A stretch of 5,532 bases of DNA from assembly GCA_009885595.1 (NCBI GenBank), contig VFKJ01000527.1:1-5532 (forward strand), written 5' to 3'. Numbering within the stretch: the first letter of the stretch is position 1; each line of letters opens with the position of its first letter. The notes below the pieces were generated by a model. It saw nothing but the letters and a program-made list of their open reading frames with translations, was not told the origin of the DNA and searched no databases. Shown here in pieces: positions 5,462 through 5,532 of the stretch. The DNA comes from Myxococcales bacterium (GTDB lineage: Bacteria; Myxococcota; Myxococcia; Myxococcales; Myxococcaceae). The position numbers were made by a program, and so were the translations under genes.

Positions 5462-5532
5462 ATGAACGCGCAGCCCAAACGGCCCGTGGCAAACGTGGCG
5501 TGGCGGCATGGCGCCGGTGGGCCGAACGACGA
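5462..5532 (+). CDS. Possible N-terminal fragment of a downstream gene
   Basis: An ATG at 5462 opens a frame of 23 codons (starting Met-Asn-Ala-Gln-Pro-Lys-Arg) that stays open to the window end. There is no Shine-Dalgarno, and the segment is too short to judge by composition or motif. It lies 21 bases after the preceding stop, a spacing that fits a third operon member. It may equally be non-coding. Confidence 0.2.
   Translation, partial: MNAQPKRPVANVAWRHGAGGPND

Noticed and set aside
4747..5478. Minus-strand open frame opposite the second ATPase
   Set aside because: Ser/Arg-rich shadow that starts at a TTG; the plus strand carries conserved P-loop and switch motifs.

Overview
This window is uniformly G+C-rich with strong G/C bias at third codon positions. 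It probably comes from the chromosome of a myxobacterium (Myxococcota, perhaps Cystobacterineae). That placement is inference: it rests on the base composition, on a lipoprotein with a Cys-rich knob and Gly/Ser/Thr stalk (a style common in myxobacteria), and on the gene types. There are no RNA genes, mobile elements, CRISPR arrays or other signs of recent transfer. Coding density is high, and no gene-free stretch exceeds 300 bases.

Left half, minus strand (1-2467): two coupled envelope genes. The upstream gene (1415-2467) encodes a 350-residue lipoprotein with a Cys-rich N-terminus, a poly-Gly linker and Ig-like repeats. Its stop overlaps, as GTGA, the GTG start of an O-antigen-ligase/polymerase-like integral membrane protein. 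That second gene runs off the left edge just as a C-terminal TPR region begins. The pair looks like a cell-surface glycan/lipoprotein unit.

Middle (2468-3308): an 82-bp divergent spacer separates the lipoprotein from a plus-strand gene for a PrsW-family intramembrane metalloprotease. All the family's motifs are present (EExxK, EN, and two His motifs).

Right half, plus strand (3393-5440): two ArsA/Get3-type P-loop ATPases overlap by ATGA. They are divergent paralogues whose deviant Walker A motifs have complementary defects. The first keeps the signature Lys but has Arg in place of the P-loop Lys (GKGGVGRSS). The second has a normal GKTT but Ala in place of the signature Lys (GAGGVGKTT). In this ATPase class the signature Lys reaches across the dimer into the partner's nucleotide site. 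The pair therefore looks built as an obligate heterodimer with one composite active site. The second protein closely resembles, from memory, the actinobacterial Rv3680 (BagB)-type ATPases, and the pair resembles the Rv3679-Rv3680 (BagAB) arrangement. Neither protein has arsenite-binding or zinc Cys motifs, so an arsenic-efflux role is unlikely.

A possible new coding start lies at 5462, but the window ends too soon to judge it. The ATPase pair is the most interesting item here.
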